From Chrysomallon squamiferum (lineage: Eukaryota > Mollusca > Gastropoda > Neomphalida > Peltospiridae), in contig CM022665.1 in NCBI GenBank assembly GCA_012295275.1, forward strand, positions 37,765,433-37,829,432: a DNA stretch of 64,000 nucleotides. Reading direction: 5' to 3'. The notes beneath the pieces were generated by a model that made no database searches, was not told where the DNA came from, and saw nothing but the letters and a program-made list of their open reading frames with translations. Below are positions 50,101-62,800 of the stretch, piece by piece. Numbering within the stretch: position 1 is the stretch's first letter; each line of letters opens with the position of its first letter. A program made the position numbers and the translations under genes.

Positions 50101-53100
50101 TTTAATTCATAGTAATATAATTCAACTGGACATGATCCATATTTATAATCATATTTACAGTCCATCATCTGTTGCTGGAACACCAATTAACTACAACAAC
50201 ATCACCTGACTCTCTCATAAAGTCTGTGACAAGTCTAATTTCACCAACATCTAACAAAAGTTCACCCGATGACCAGGACAATAGCTCCAGCAAACATGTC
50301 TCACCTAAGGCATTTATCAAAAAGAACATATTTGAAAAGCTAAACAAGTTACTGGATGTGGCTTCTCCGGATTCTGCTTCATCTCGACCTCTAGGACAGC
50401 AGAGTGAAGTGTCAGTTAAGCAGCTGATAGAAGGTGGAACCAGCAGTGATGGGGAACAGGCAGATGTTCCCAAATCAATATCTCCAGAATTACCTCCAGT
50501 TGTAAAACTAGGGTCACCAGAGTTGCCTTCTTTGTACATTTACTCTTCTAATTCTGGATCTCCTCTGTCACCGTCTGCTAGCGAAGTACTCATTGATTCT
50601 TCAGCTTCCAATACTCCAATGTCCTGTAGTAAAACTGCATTGGTTGATTCAGAAAAAGTAGATGAAAATAAACAAAGGATCAATGATGATAAGTTGTTGG
50701 CAGAAGAAGTTTCAAATATTGAACACCACATCGCTTTGATATCTGAGAGGGTTCATATTGATGACAATGTAGATGATTCTGAAGATCTTGTCTACAGTCA
50801 CAAGAGTAAAAAACATAAAAAGAAAAAAGCCAAACAGGGTTTGTTACAGTTGATAAATTCAGTTATTTCATCTTATTTCGTGTTCTTCCATGCCAGTTTC
50901 AGACCTTAAAACAAATATATTTAAAGTTATTTACTTTTCTTTAGCAAAAGTAACCCATTAACTATTTCTTGTATTATCTTTTAATGTTTTTTTAATTATT
51001 TTTTAAATTTAATTTATTAATTTATGTATTTTATTACTTTTGTTATTTAAGATTAGAGATCTATAGATATATTTTTGAGCAAATAGAAATATAATTATCT
51101 CATAATTTTCATTTCTTCTTCAGTTTTATTAGTATTATTTTTTTAATTAAATTATTTCTGTTTCTAATATACTTTTTGTGCTAGGGTATCATTAAAAATT
51201 AATTATTGGAAGAGCTAAATTTATGTCAGTGTTTTATTTTTGTATTTTAGGTAATGTCAAAAAGAAAGATGATGATGAAATCAGTGAAAATTCTGATAGT
51301 TTCAGTTCACAAACAAATGAAGTCACAGCAAACCCACCTCAGTGCACTTCACAAGTGAAACCAATCCCTAGCTTAGATCCAGATGAAACTCTTAGAATTG
51401 CTGATGAAATCCTGAAAAGGACAAATGAATTAATCCGAGGTCGTTCTTCTCCTTCTTCAGTTTTAGAAGATGATCTTTCTTCTGAAATGTTATCCTCAAA
51501 GCCAGATACATCATCAAGGCAAGATGTCTCCCCAAAGCAGAAAGTCTCTTCAAAACAAAATACCTCTGCAAAGCAAGATCAGTTTTCAAAACAAAATACA
51601 TCTTCAGCTGATTCTCAAACAACATCAGCACCCAAACGTCCACAAGATATTCCATATGTATACAGTGTTGACCATAGCAATCTACCTGACATAAATACCA
51701 CTGGCCATGTATTTAAAAAACTGAACGAAAAAGCTGCAGTTATTTCTTCAACATATGAAGCTGTGCAGTCTGACTCTAATCTGAGCACTCAGAATACTCA
51801 GCAGTCAGTTGGCAAAAGTTCTGATGGAGGCTTTTATTCCACTTCTGATACTTCAACAGATGATTTCTATAAAAAATACAGAACTCCAGTATCACCTTCC
51901 AGCACAGATTCACTGACAAGTCCTTTGGAAAATGTTTTATCACCACAAGCGGAATCTGATCAAAGACCCCATGTTGTCCATAAAGATGTGAGTGAACTTG
52001 ACAGTAATTTGGGAAATATTACTAATGGCACACTTCATCGTATTGCCAACAGCTGGTCTGAAATTTCCGCTCCAGCAAATATTTACAGTCTTGTTTTGTC
52101 TGACAGTCATATATGGTTCACAGACAAGAGTGAACACATTTACTTCAGTGCATTAAACAGTGCTAAAGGAGTGGTCTGGAGAAAAGCTTCAGGCTCGGCA
52201 AGTCAGGTGTCTGTGTCTCATAATGGTAAAATAGTGTGGCGGCTTCACAAAGGCACAGCTTATGCAGGAACAAAGATCACAACTAAACACCCAGAAGGGC
52301 TTAAGTGGGTTGAAGCTGTCAGAGATGTGGCTTTTATCAGTGTTGATGACAGCTGTGCATGGTAATATAGTTTTTACTTGTTATTGTTATAATTTCCTTT
52401 GCTGTAATTCTTTTTTTTTATCTGATTCACATGTTATTATTTATGTGATTTTTGTGTGTGTTTGTTGTGTTTGTGTGTGTATGTGTTTGTATTAGTTAAG
52501 CCACTTAAATTTCATCTACTACTCTGTACTGTTTGATATGTGAAACTGTATATTAAAAATATGCATTGTTGTAATTAAGAATAGTTACTCATCTTACTGT
52601 ATTGCATTTTCTCTCACAGTATCATTACAAAATTGCACAACTACTAAATAATGTAAAAATACATTGATTGAGCTATTTTTAAACAAATATTATTTATTTA
52701 TTTTTTATTTTAATTTCTTCAGGTATGTGAAAAACGATGGCACTGTAATGATACAGAAAGGTTTGTCTATTGAAAGGCCATGTTTCCGGTCACTCAAAGT
52801 GAATTGTATTCATGTACTGAGGCAGATTGTCTGCCGAGATGGTGTTGTGTGGGCAGTGACAAAAGACTACAGACTGATATACAGGAAGGGAATCACAGCA
52901 CAGTGTGTAGAAGGAACTGACTGGGATGTTGTGGATGTGTAAGATAACAGCTATAAAAAAAAAATAATTAGATTGGCCAGTTTATTCTGGCTTTAATAAT
53001 CTTCCTTACTCTTTCCATTTTCTTTCTCCTTCCCTTTCTTACCTCACTGCTGTCTCTCATTATCTCTTTTCATTTACACTTTTGTCTGTCTGTTTAATTA

Positions 53101-56100
53101 TAAATCTGCTTATATCTGAATTGTTGTCCATTCATCTTTTTTTTTTTTTTTTTTTTACTATGATCATTGTTATTTTATTTTTATTTTATCAGTTTGCATT
53201 ATATAATTTTGTTGAACAGAAAGAAAATGAAGTTAATTCTTGAGTTAAGTTCAAATGCCCAGAGACAGGAGTCAGTCAGCATTCCAGATCTAATCTTTTC
53301 ACTACTATCACTGAAAAAGAAGAAAATCTTGTCTAAAAGAAAATTGATTTCTTGGGTTGTATGAAAATTTTGGATTTATTTTGGTTTCAGAAATCCAGAA
53401 GGATTACTGTGTTCAAGTGTTGCACTGTCAGATCAAGACACTGGATGGGCACTGGATCTTTTAGGTAGAGTTTGGTTCTGCACTGGTGTGACAAGACAAA
53501 CTCCTACAGGAGATGGTAACTGGTGGCAGGTATTAATTATAAACTACAGGTGTTGTTATTTGTCTGAATACAAGTTTGATAATGGAGTTCATGCCGAAGT
53601 AGTTCAACCTTAGTAAATTTATCACTTGGTCTGTAGTAGTGTTTGGTACTTAAATAAACAGTTTATGAAAAGAAATTTCAAGTAAATACCTGATTAAAAG
53701 TGATTTATTTGTGATTTATATAATTAACCTTATACTCACAGATCACAAAACTGTTTATATTAAAGTTTGAAAATATATGCGACTGAAAAAGTTTTAGCTT
53801 TTTATTGTCATTTTTTGATTCATTTGTTTGTTTTGTTTTTTTTTTTTTTTTTTTAAATTCTTGATTACAAACAGAAAAGAAACAGAACAGTATACATTTA
53901 TCCGTACAGTTTAGATTTGGTCTAAATGTAAATCATTTTTGAAAAGTAAAGTATTGATATCATTTTACCACTACTTGTAACTAACATTTCTCTTTTATAT
54001 ATTTTTTTTTTTGGAAAGGTTCCCATGAGTGAATATTTTGTTCAAGATACCACTGCCATTGACACTTTACGATCTCTGGCTAAAACATTTGATCCACAGA
54101 AGTTGTCTTTTCTGGTTAGTACAAATAGAGGTGGTCTGATTGCAGCTGGTTCTGCAGGAACCTGGGTTTGTTTTGGATATAAGAATATCCTCAATGTCTG
54201 CAGAGGAAATTTCATTGGTAAGTAAGGATTTACTATTTTTAATTTTAGTTTTTTTTTTAAACCTGCATTAAATTTTTTTTTGTTAGTATGACACATCAAA
54301 TGTTTATAAAATAAAAAAAAGATAGCCAGTGTATTGTTGTATTTTCACAATTAATGGGTATTTTTAGAAGATTGTTTAGTCTGTTTTTTCTAAAAAAATT
54401 ATTAATTATATATATATATATATAAGTTTTTTATTTTTGGATGGTTTTCCAGCTTTTTAGATGAATAAAAACAATAAAATTAAGTAGTAGTCATAAAATA
54501 TGACAGTAAATAATAAATACCACTTTTTAGAAGATTTATTTATAATTTATTATTATTATGATTGTATTTTTTATTTATATTTTTTGTTTAGGTTATCGAT
54601 GGACGGATGCCCAGTTAATTGAAATGGCTCCTTCAGTTGTTTGGAAAATCATTTCAGCCTGTAATGCAGATGCTGAATGGGGTAACATTATTTTGAGTAC
54701 CTTAGAAATATAGATAACAACTTGAATGAAGTGTTGAAATAATTATTTTAAAATGCAAAGTTAAACTCAAAGGAAAACATTGTATTGTTTTTAAACCTTT
54801 TTTTATCTAACTGCTGATATATCTACTTTTGTAATAAAAAGATTACAAATTGAATTATAAATAAAATAAACATTTATTGTAAATATTTCAGGGCTAAAGT
54901 TGATGGTTAACAGAATTAATAAGAAAGTACTTTTTTTATATTTATTATTATTATTTATTTATTATTTTTATTTTTATTTTTTGTTAATAGGAAGGGTTTG
55001 GGCTCAACAACCAAATGGAGAACTCTATGCATTTTCGAAATCCACCAATCAGGGAAACTGGGTGTCTCCTTCACCATTGTTTCTGAGTCTGCATGCTGGA
55101 CCTACTGCTGTGTGGGGTTTGGATGATACAGGGAAAGTCTTAGTAAGGGCTGGAATGGGACCTTACTGCCCTTTGGGAGCTAGCTGGTCAGAACTGGATC
55201 TCTCGCAGTTAGGTAATGTGTTCACATTAGGAAAGTTTTAATATGCTAGTTCCAGTAATAATTCTCTTGGAGTTCACATCTGATCATGACACACAGTTTT
55301 CAGGCATATTTTATTAGTCTAGGCATAACGTATAGGTCTGTGATTAGTATGTTACATTTCATTAGACAAAAGTTTATTTAGTATTACTAATAGTTTTACA
55401 TTTTTTTCAGTTCTGTATGAGTACCTTGATGTGACCTCTATACTTTTGGTCAGACCAAAATGTTTGTTTATATTTTCATGTACCAGTATATATTTAAGTA
55501 ACTATGTTAATGTACATGTTTGTATTATCACTTCTACTTTTCATATATTTTTTGTAATTATTATCATAGATAGGCAGTAGGTTTTATTGTTATTATATTA
55601 TAATTTTTATATAAAGTCATAAAAACTATGTATTTTACACATACACACACTTTATATATAATGATACTCACACAAACACCAATTGTGTAATTATAGTGAT
55701 CACCTTTTTACAGGTGATGTTCAGCTCATGTACATCAGCTGTAATGCAATGTATGTGTGGGCAGCGGACTGTAATGGTCAAGTCTATCAGAGAATAGGAG
55801 CCAAAGCTCCTCAGGACCAACAACTTAGTCCAGCTTGGCTTCCAATAGATTCATTTTCAGATATTGTGTTCACTAAGGTTGTGATTGGGCCACTAGACTG
55901 GATGGTAATTTTGCTTGAGAAATAAAATTATAACTGTTGAAATGAATATCATGGTGACTGTTGAAGCAAAGATAAATGGAACAATTTGAATGTTGATTCC
56001 GAAAAGTGTAATGTTAAAATGAATTAAGATGGAATTAGAATAATGTACATATTATATTATATTATATCATGTTTATTTTTTTATTTTTCATGTAAGTATT

Positions 56101-57802
56101 AGTTGTTCCACTTACAAGAAATAATTTTCATTTTAATTGTCTATATTTACTTAAAAGGTATTGCCAGTATGATGACATTGGTTAACAGATTGACAGGTTT
56201 TTATTTTATTTTATCTTTTTCTCAGTATTATTCTATAAATTTAATATAAAACAACAGTAGCAGTTGTCCCTTACTGATTAAGAATGGTTTTAACTTCTGT
56301 TCATGAATATTTTTTTATTACTACAGTGTGTTTATATTTGTTCAGGTCTGGGCTGTTGATAATCGAAGGCTAGCCTATGTCAGAGCTGGAATCACAGAGG
56401 AAATGCCAATAGGTAAAGAGTGGCTCCATGTCCCAGGTAACAGCAAATTTCTCTGTTTCTGTGAAGTAAAAAAACAGTTCCAAAAATACAGATTAACTGA
56501 AGACTTAAAAAAATAAATTAATTAATTAAATGAAAACATATTTTATTAATCAGACATTTTATATATAAAAATATAGCAAAATGCTTAGGTATAATTCAAA
56601 GAAAGAAAGAAAAAAGAAATACTAATAATACAAAATGAATTTAAAAAAAAAGTCTTAAGAGACCAAATACAGAAAATATTTAATATAAAAATTTTTCCAG
56701 GAACACAAGTAACAGAACTAGCACTCAGTAAGACTGGTGTTTGGGCTCTTAATCTAAATGGAGAAATTTTGTTTCGATATGGAATCAGCTTGGACAATAT
56801 TTGTGGAGATTACTGGAAAAAACTTCCAGGAGTCTTTTCTCATTTGTCAGGTAAAAAGAACTTATTAACTATCTGCATTATAGGTGACATAATCAAGCCT
56901 AAATCTTTTATTTTCTTTGAAAATGCATTTCTCTGGAATGGATATCCAAAATGATCTTATATTTATTTTCTTTTTTTCTTTTTTCTTCTATTTTTTATCT
57001 TTTAAATTCTGAAGAAATTATCTGGAACTAACAGATATTAATAAGATATTTATGGATATTTTTTACTTCCTAATTTTATGTATTATTTTTAAATTAAATA
57101 TTCATGATGTTTTGTTTTTTTCTAAAGTGTAATATCTCTATAAGTTAATTTCATTTTCCACTTGTGTAAACTTTGCAAATCAATGTTAAAATAGTAAACA
57201 GAAGTTATCCTGTTTTGAAAAAAATACATAAACATTCATCATTAGGTTAACTAAATTTGATGCAATATTAATAACTTTATTTTTGTTAATGTAATACAAG
57301 CATTATCCAGCAGGGAGGGTCAGAAAAAAGTATAAACTATAATTATCTTATATTTTTTTATTATCTTGCATTATTTTGATCATTATTATTATTTAGTAGT
57401 TTAAAAATACTGTTTATTATTTTTATATATAAATAAATGAAGAAACATGTTAGCCTTTTCTGCCTCACATAAAGAAATTTAGCATTGTTGTTTATTATCT
57501 TCATTTAATAATGAAAAATTACACTCATTTCTATGTAATATACACTGGTTGTTTCCATTACTTTCCTTAGATGTATTATAAATTATATTTTACAGTAATC
57601 ACTTAAGATACATTATAAAATTTAATTTATTCATGTTTATTTTACAGTTTCCTCTTCTGACGATCTCTGGGCTCTTACTTTGGAAGGACATTTACAGCAC
57701 TGTCACATGAAGTACATCCTTCGACGACAGCTATCTTCAGATCAGTCTTTATTGCGTACCATGTCATCTGGTAGTGAAGAAGGAGAATGGGAACTGGTTT
57801 AA
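47152..57802 (+). CDS. TECPR2: TECPR2 orthologue, tectonin beta-propeller protein of autophagy, 1530 aa
   Basis: Sixteen exons: 47152-47646, 47907-48035, 48299-48430, 48576-48739, 49334-49764, 50161-50838, 51251-52361, 52723-52938, 53391-53529, 54019-54217, 54592-54681, 54991-55212, 55714-55904, 56346-56436, 56701-56850 and 57648-57802. All joins are GT-AG and in phase, giving 4593 nt (human protein 1411 aa). A WD40-like propeller covers about residues 103-440 (EPLWSLLSQIPKK, FSGDKLG, YAARPALRLWKSD). A Ser-rich disordered middle follows (about 450-930), with a Lys-rich stretch at the exon 6/7 join. Tectonin repeats fill about 937-1520 (VWAVDNRRLAYVRAG, VWALNLNGEILFRYGIS). The protein ends in EGEWELV, a W-x-x-V LC3-interacting motif like that of human TECPR2. 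The family binds ATG8 proteins and supports autophagy, ER-exit-site upkeep and lysosomal traffic. HPS5 shares the N-terminal fold but lacks tectonin repeats. The upstream ATG at 47079 is out of frame. Confidence 0.96.
48953..49290 (+). repeat. Degenerate 32-bp tandem repeat of acceptor-like units in TECPR2 intron 4
   Basis: About eight units share a core of the form TAACTRTGGT followed by a T-rich stretch ending in TTCAG or TTTAG. Cores lie near 48968, 49001, 49036, 49139, 49171, 49202, 49233 and 49264, mostly 30-36 bp apart. The true acceptor of exon 5 (TTTCAG, then TGATGGTAATTTTGGTGC at 49334) has the same layout. Confidence 0.7.
51500..51605 (+). repeat. TECPR2: Coding minisatellite in TECPR2 exon 7
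   Basis: An 18-nt unit is repeated about five times with changes, encoding S-x-K/R-Q-x-x six-residue steps (SSRQDV, SPKQKV, SSKQNT, SAKQDQ, FSKQNT). It falls in the disordered middle of the protein, where length variation should be tolerated. Confidence 0.8.
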
Positions 57803-57853
57803 AAAGCAAAATATAATTTTTTCATTTCCAAAATTTTTTTTATAAATCAATGG

Positions 57854-57859
57854 AATAAA
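57854..57859 (+). terminator. Candidate polyadenylation signal of TECPR2
   Basis: AATAAA 52 nt past the stop codon. Further AATAAA hexamers occur near 58668, 58757 and 60271, so longer 3' UTRs are possible. Confidence 0.5.
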
Positions 57860-58506
57860 ATTTCTTCATTTTGGATAATAACTGAAACTAAAACAAATTT
57901 TTTTTTTTTTTAAATTTTAGTAGGTCTTTTCATTTCAGTTAGTCCATTGGATGGAACCCGACTGATTCTGATTTTGATATAAATTGGTATATATGTTTGT
58001 TCTTGTCTCTTACCCCAAAATATCAAATGTTTCCAAACAACCTTCTATTTTATTGGGTGATTTGACAGGCAATAACCCTTGAAGGGTTTTCATTTATGGT
58101 GTTGGTATTTAAAAACATAAAAACACATTGTTTTTGTGTTCATGTACATATAAAAATTGTTATAACTAAGATACAGAGACTGTGTTAGTACTATCTAATA
58201 GTATAAAAATATATCAGCAAATGTGCTATTGTCTATTTTTATAAGGACATTGGTAAATAGTTTGAATATTCCAAATGATTCCAAGATGGTAACATCAGTT
58301 AACAGTAGATGGGTATCAGAAAAGTGAGTGTCAGATAAGAAAACAAAAGTATTACTATTTTTTTTTTTTTTTTGATTCAATTCTGAAATTTGTTTATGGA
58401 GTTAGTAAGAAATATTATCAGTGGTGTAACTATTCATGTCTTTCACAGAGTATATGTTACAATGTCTTGTCATATACTACATCAATATATCTATGTGTGT
58501 ATATAA

Positions 58507-58542
<36 letters not shown>

Positions 58543-59572
58543 CCATTACTCTGATGTGATAATCAGAGGATTAAAATAATTGGTTAATAAAACCCCTTGA
58601 CATCATCTTTTTTTAATTATACAGAGATAATTACAGGTTTTTATTTAGTTGCTTGTTTTTAAGCACAATAAAACTATTATTATAAATTGTTGTTTTTCAT
58701 GGGGTTTGTTATTTTTGTTTTTCCAAATAATTTTTTGCACATTGTTATTGGTTAAAATGAATAAAGTACTCAACTTTACTTGTACAAAAAAAAAATGAAA
58801 TATTCTGGCTTCTACATGTACATATATTTGTTGTAGTTTATTTTGTTGTTTCTTACTTGTAAAATTGTTTCATATATATATATGGCATGGTTTCAGATAC
58901 TGTAAACCTTTGACGTTATTATTTATTGGCTTTCACATTGTGTTAATTGTTAATAGTTGTTATCATTTTTTGGTGGGTTTTTGTGTTTGTTTTTATTGTT
59001 GCAAGACTTAAGCTGTACTTACAAATTTTTACTTGAAAATTGATCACGGTACTATGGCAGAATAACTGGATCTATTTTAATACTTCAGCATATTACAGCT
59101 TTTGAGGTATTTATTGTTTCAGAAATCATTCAAGTTGTAACTGATACAATAACGTTAATGTTTAGTAATTAAAATTGGTTACTGTCAATATATCAGAATA
59201 AAGGAGTAATACTTATCTAGTTATCTCTGAACACTGGCTTATTCAGGTTAGGGCAGCAGATAGTGGCCTCTCAATAACATTACACACACATACATAGACA
59301 GATTTTCAGTTCAAACGAGAGTTACTTATGCAAATTAGGTTTATATCTTTCTCCCCTCACAAAAGAAATCCTATATACAATGGTTTCTGATAATTCAGCC
59401 CTTCCAAAAACAAATTAAAAAATATTTTTAAAATATAAACTTTCATTTTGTACAGTTATATGAACTTATGATTATATTCATTATTGTTAAACAAAATTTA
59501 AATTCAACATCATAATTATCATCAGTGTAATGAGAATTAAAAACATATTGCAGCAAATTTTAATTGTCAATG
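57860..59572. other. 3' flank of TECPR2, no gene seen
   Basis: AT-rich sequence with several poly-A signals and a (GT)n run at 58506-58540. It may be partly long 3' UTR. No coding frame on either strand. Confidence 0.6.
58506..58540 (+). repeat. (GT)n microsatellite
   Basis: Uninterrupted GT dinucleotides downstream of TECPR2. Confidence 0.95.
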
Positions 59573-59855
59573 CCCTTAAACAATGGCATGCATGGGGTGG
59601 GTGGGGGGGGCTGAGGGTGCAGTGGCCCCAGGCATCAAATCAGAGAAAAGAACTTAATAAAACTGGTTGATTTACATTTAAATCAAATAAAGTGTTTATT
59701 TTATGTTTCATCTGTGTTTACTTGTTCAAAATATCTTCCTTTTTCATAATATTTCTCAGTACTAAGCCTTATACTTGTGTCTTTGGGTCATACAATCAAC
59801 AATTAAGGAGTTGGCCCCGGGCATCACCAGACCTCTGCACACCACTGCCCTTAAA
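59573..59855. mobile_element. hAT-type MITE with 8-bp target duplication
   Basis: A 267-bp element (59581-59847) lies between identical 8-bp repeats CCCTTAAA at 59573-59580 and 59848-59855. The left end CAATGGCATGCA and the inverted right end CAGTGGTGTGCA match at 9 of 12 positions. Next to the ends are G/C-rich stretches (GTGGCCCCAGGCATCA and TTGGCCCCGGGCATCA, which repeat each other). There is no transposase frame. It differs in sequence from the 14.4-kb MITE. Confidence 0.8.
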
Positions 59856-62800
59856 TAAGAGCATAAATCACCTTTGTTAAACAATTATTTGTTAGTTACT
59901 TAAATTTTTATCTCTGTCTTAATAACTGAAGGAATATGGTCACAGATAACAACTGAGGTTGACTACCACTATGAAAAAGTATTTTAAAATATTTATACGT
60001 TCAAAACTGTCTCACTGTTTATTTTTATGTATTTATTTATTTAATGGTTATTGTAATTTCAGTACAGAATATACCATGTAATGTATGCAACTGATGCATA
60101 TTTATATAACAAAATATAAAAGTAAACTAATGAGTCAAAAGACAGAATTTTGCCTGAGGTAATTTATGGTGTTTTAACATAAATTGTTTTGACATTTGTC
60201 AAATTATTTTGCCTTTTTGTAGGCTAATGTATGGTTACAAGGCTTATTATTTCTGTAAATACATTATACAAAATAAAGATGATTACAGTATGGTTAATAA
60301 CCATATCTCACTGTGAACCTGAATTTATTTAAGCTTTACAAAACCTAAAAACATAATTCTTGTGAATTATTATTATTGTTATTTGTTAAAGTAATTTAAT
60401 TTTTAAATCTGCAGAAAATTGTTATGTAAACTAATCGTAAAATCTGATAATTTAAATTACTGTAATATTAAATAAATTATTTTGTGAATAAAAATGATTA
60501 ATGGAAGGAAATTTGTTCATATCTTTTTTTTTTTTTTTGAAGTGATATAATAATTATATACTGACATTGACTCCAGGAGAATATTGGACCTTTGAAAAGC
60601 TTGAGTTTTAGCACAAATACAGGAATATAAAATATTGTTGGGCATAAATGACTAGAACAGTTGTTCTCAAAGGATGTGCCCGGAGACGTACTTAGCTGTG
60701 CCCCATGAAATTCTAGGATCTAGGTAGATATTTGCGGTGACAAAAAAATTGATTATGTTAAGAGTGGAAAGATATCCAGTAAGAAATAGCCGGTTGCCTG
60801 GAATAAGATTTTATACACGTTGTAAACTCATTCAAAACAAGTTCTGGCTGATGAGCAAGTGCGTATGCTCAAAGCTGCGCAGTAGTGTATTGTATGATAG
60901 GTGAGCAAGTGTGATAAACAGCCAAAGTTTTCTTGTGACACATATTCCTATCACTGTCACAGTCACTACCCATCTAAAACTTTAATACTTTATGGAATTT
61001 TAGCTTTATAACTTTAGTTTTATTTATTTTTTTAATCATTATTATTATTATTATTTTTTTTTTTTTAACTTTTAAAATCTTTAGAATAATAATATTTTAC
61101 TATCAAATAAATAAACGTAACTTAAAAATGATATGAAATAAGCACCTTTATATACGAGAAAGGCTAAGAAAAAAAATAATAAATGTCAAATTGTTACCAG
61201 TAACATATATATAACCCTTCAAATAGAAAAATAAATAAATAAATAAATAATATCTTGCTTTAAATTTTGGTAATGATTTGAAAATTACTTGTAAACTGGG
61301 ATTGCATGCAAAATAAATGTCACAGTTATAAATATATTTCTAAAAAATTACAAAAATATTAAAAATAATAATAATAATAATAATAATAATATATAATATA
61401 TATTATTGTAAATTATTTTTGGTGCTAAAAATAATAAAGTTTTAAAACATTGTGAAATTTTTAAATGATGACACTCTTTAAACTTCTGTACTTTATGAAA
61501 ACATCTACTATTACCTATTCTTTGGCCCAAATACTAGAATAACAGAAAAACTTATTTTAAAAGCTCTACATACTATTAATAAGTTCAAAGCAGTGAAATG
61601 AAAATGTTAAAATCTGCAACTTTATTATAAAAACTATAAGTTTACACCTAGAAAAAAACATCTAGAAATATTTTAATGATTTCAACGGTGAAGGATTTGT
61701 TAGGTTCAATGCTTTCGGCCGACTTTTCCTTCAATTCTGAATACAACAGTGTCATTGTTTTGTTATTTATTTCTGCACTGTACTTTGTGGGTAATGGTGT
61801 CTGTGTGTCTGAGAGATTTTACAAATGTACTCAAATCTGTTATTAAATTCCCTTCCAGTTTATGTTAAGCTGCTAATCGGCATAATGTGCATACTGACCC
61901 AATCACTGCGTCATTGCTCGATCGTTCATTTATACCTCTGTTTGTGCGTGCGTGTGTGGGAAATGCTGCTCTTTGGGATTATTTAAAGTGGTATAAAGTT
62001 TTGCAAAATGCATTATAGAATTATGAAGATGTCTGAAGATGAAATAAGCCTCTTTATTCAGTAAAATAAAATAAACTGATGCTCAAATGCACACGGGATT
62101 TAAGAAACTGATATGCACTGTGCAAATACAGTTTTCTGTTTATTTATTTAAAACCTATTTTGTTTTGGGACGTATGATTCGAACCATCTTGAAATGTAGT
62201 TCGCCAGTCTTGAACCCTCCCTAACTACGAGCTTGCAAATTATTTAAATTATTACATTCATATAGTCCATAATAATAAAATAGAAAAATAAATAAATATT
62301 TAAGAAATTCTGGTTTACTGTTATAATATTCGTGAGAATTAAAACGCATTAAATAAGTTAGCAAATACTCTCAATTAGTTCCATGCTCATTTCACCAATG
62401 TAGAAATAATTTGATAGTGATATATATATATATATATATATATGTTTTTTTTTTTTTTTTTTTATTATTTATTTATTAGATATTAATGGCGCGAGAAAAT
62501 GCTTCGAGAATACTCAGGTTTTTCATTCTTAATGTTTTTCAGTCACTCGTCTTAATACACTAGTGGTCGATACCGAAGGAAAAATATTTTGTTTTCAAAA
62601 ATCAAAATGCAGAAAATAGAAAAATAATGCTATTTTCAGTTGGCGCATTCACAATGGAGAATTCTTCAAACCACTTAGAGTAAATGAAAAACGATTTAAA
62701 AGGAAAAATATCAGTGTCTATTATCTGGCTTCAATGATTATATTAACTTACAGTCCAGGTTTTGTTTACAGTTGTTTATGAACGAGTGTTGGTGCACGTG

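Noticed and set aside
50165-50539. Minus-strand 124-codon frame inside TECPR2 exon 6
   Set aside because: It is the antisense shadow of a Ser/Pro-rich coding exon. The plus-strand frame joins its neighbours in phase and matches the protein layout.
52723-57802. Assignment to TECPR1
   Set aside because: TECPR1 has dysferlin and PH domains and tectonin repeats at both ends; none of the former is present and the N-terminus is WD40-like.
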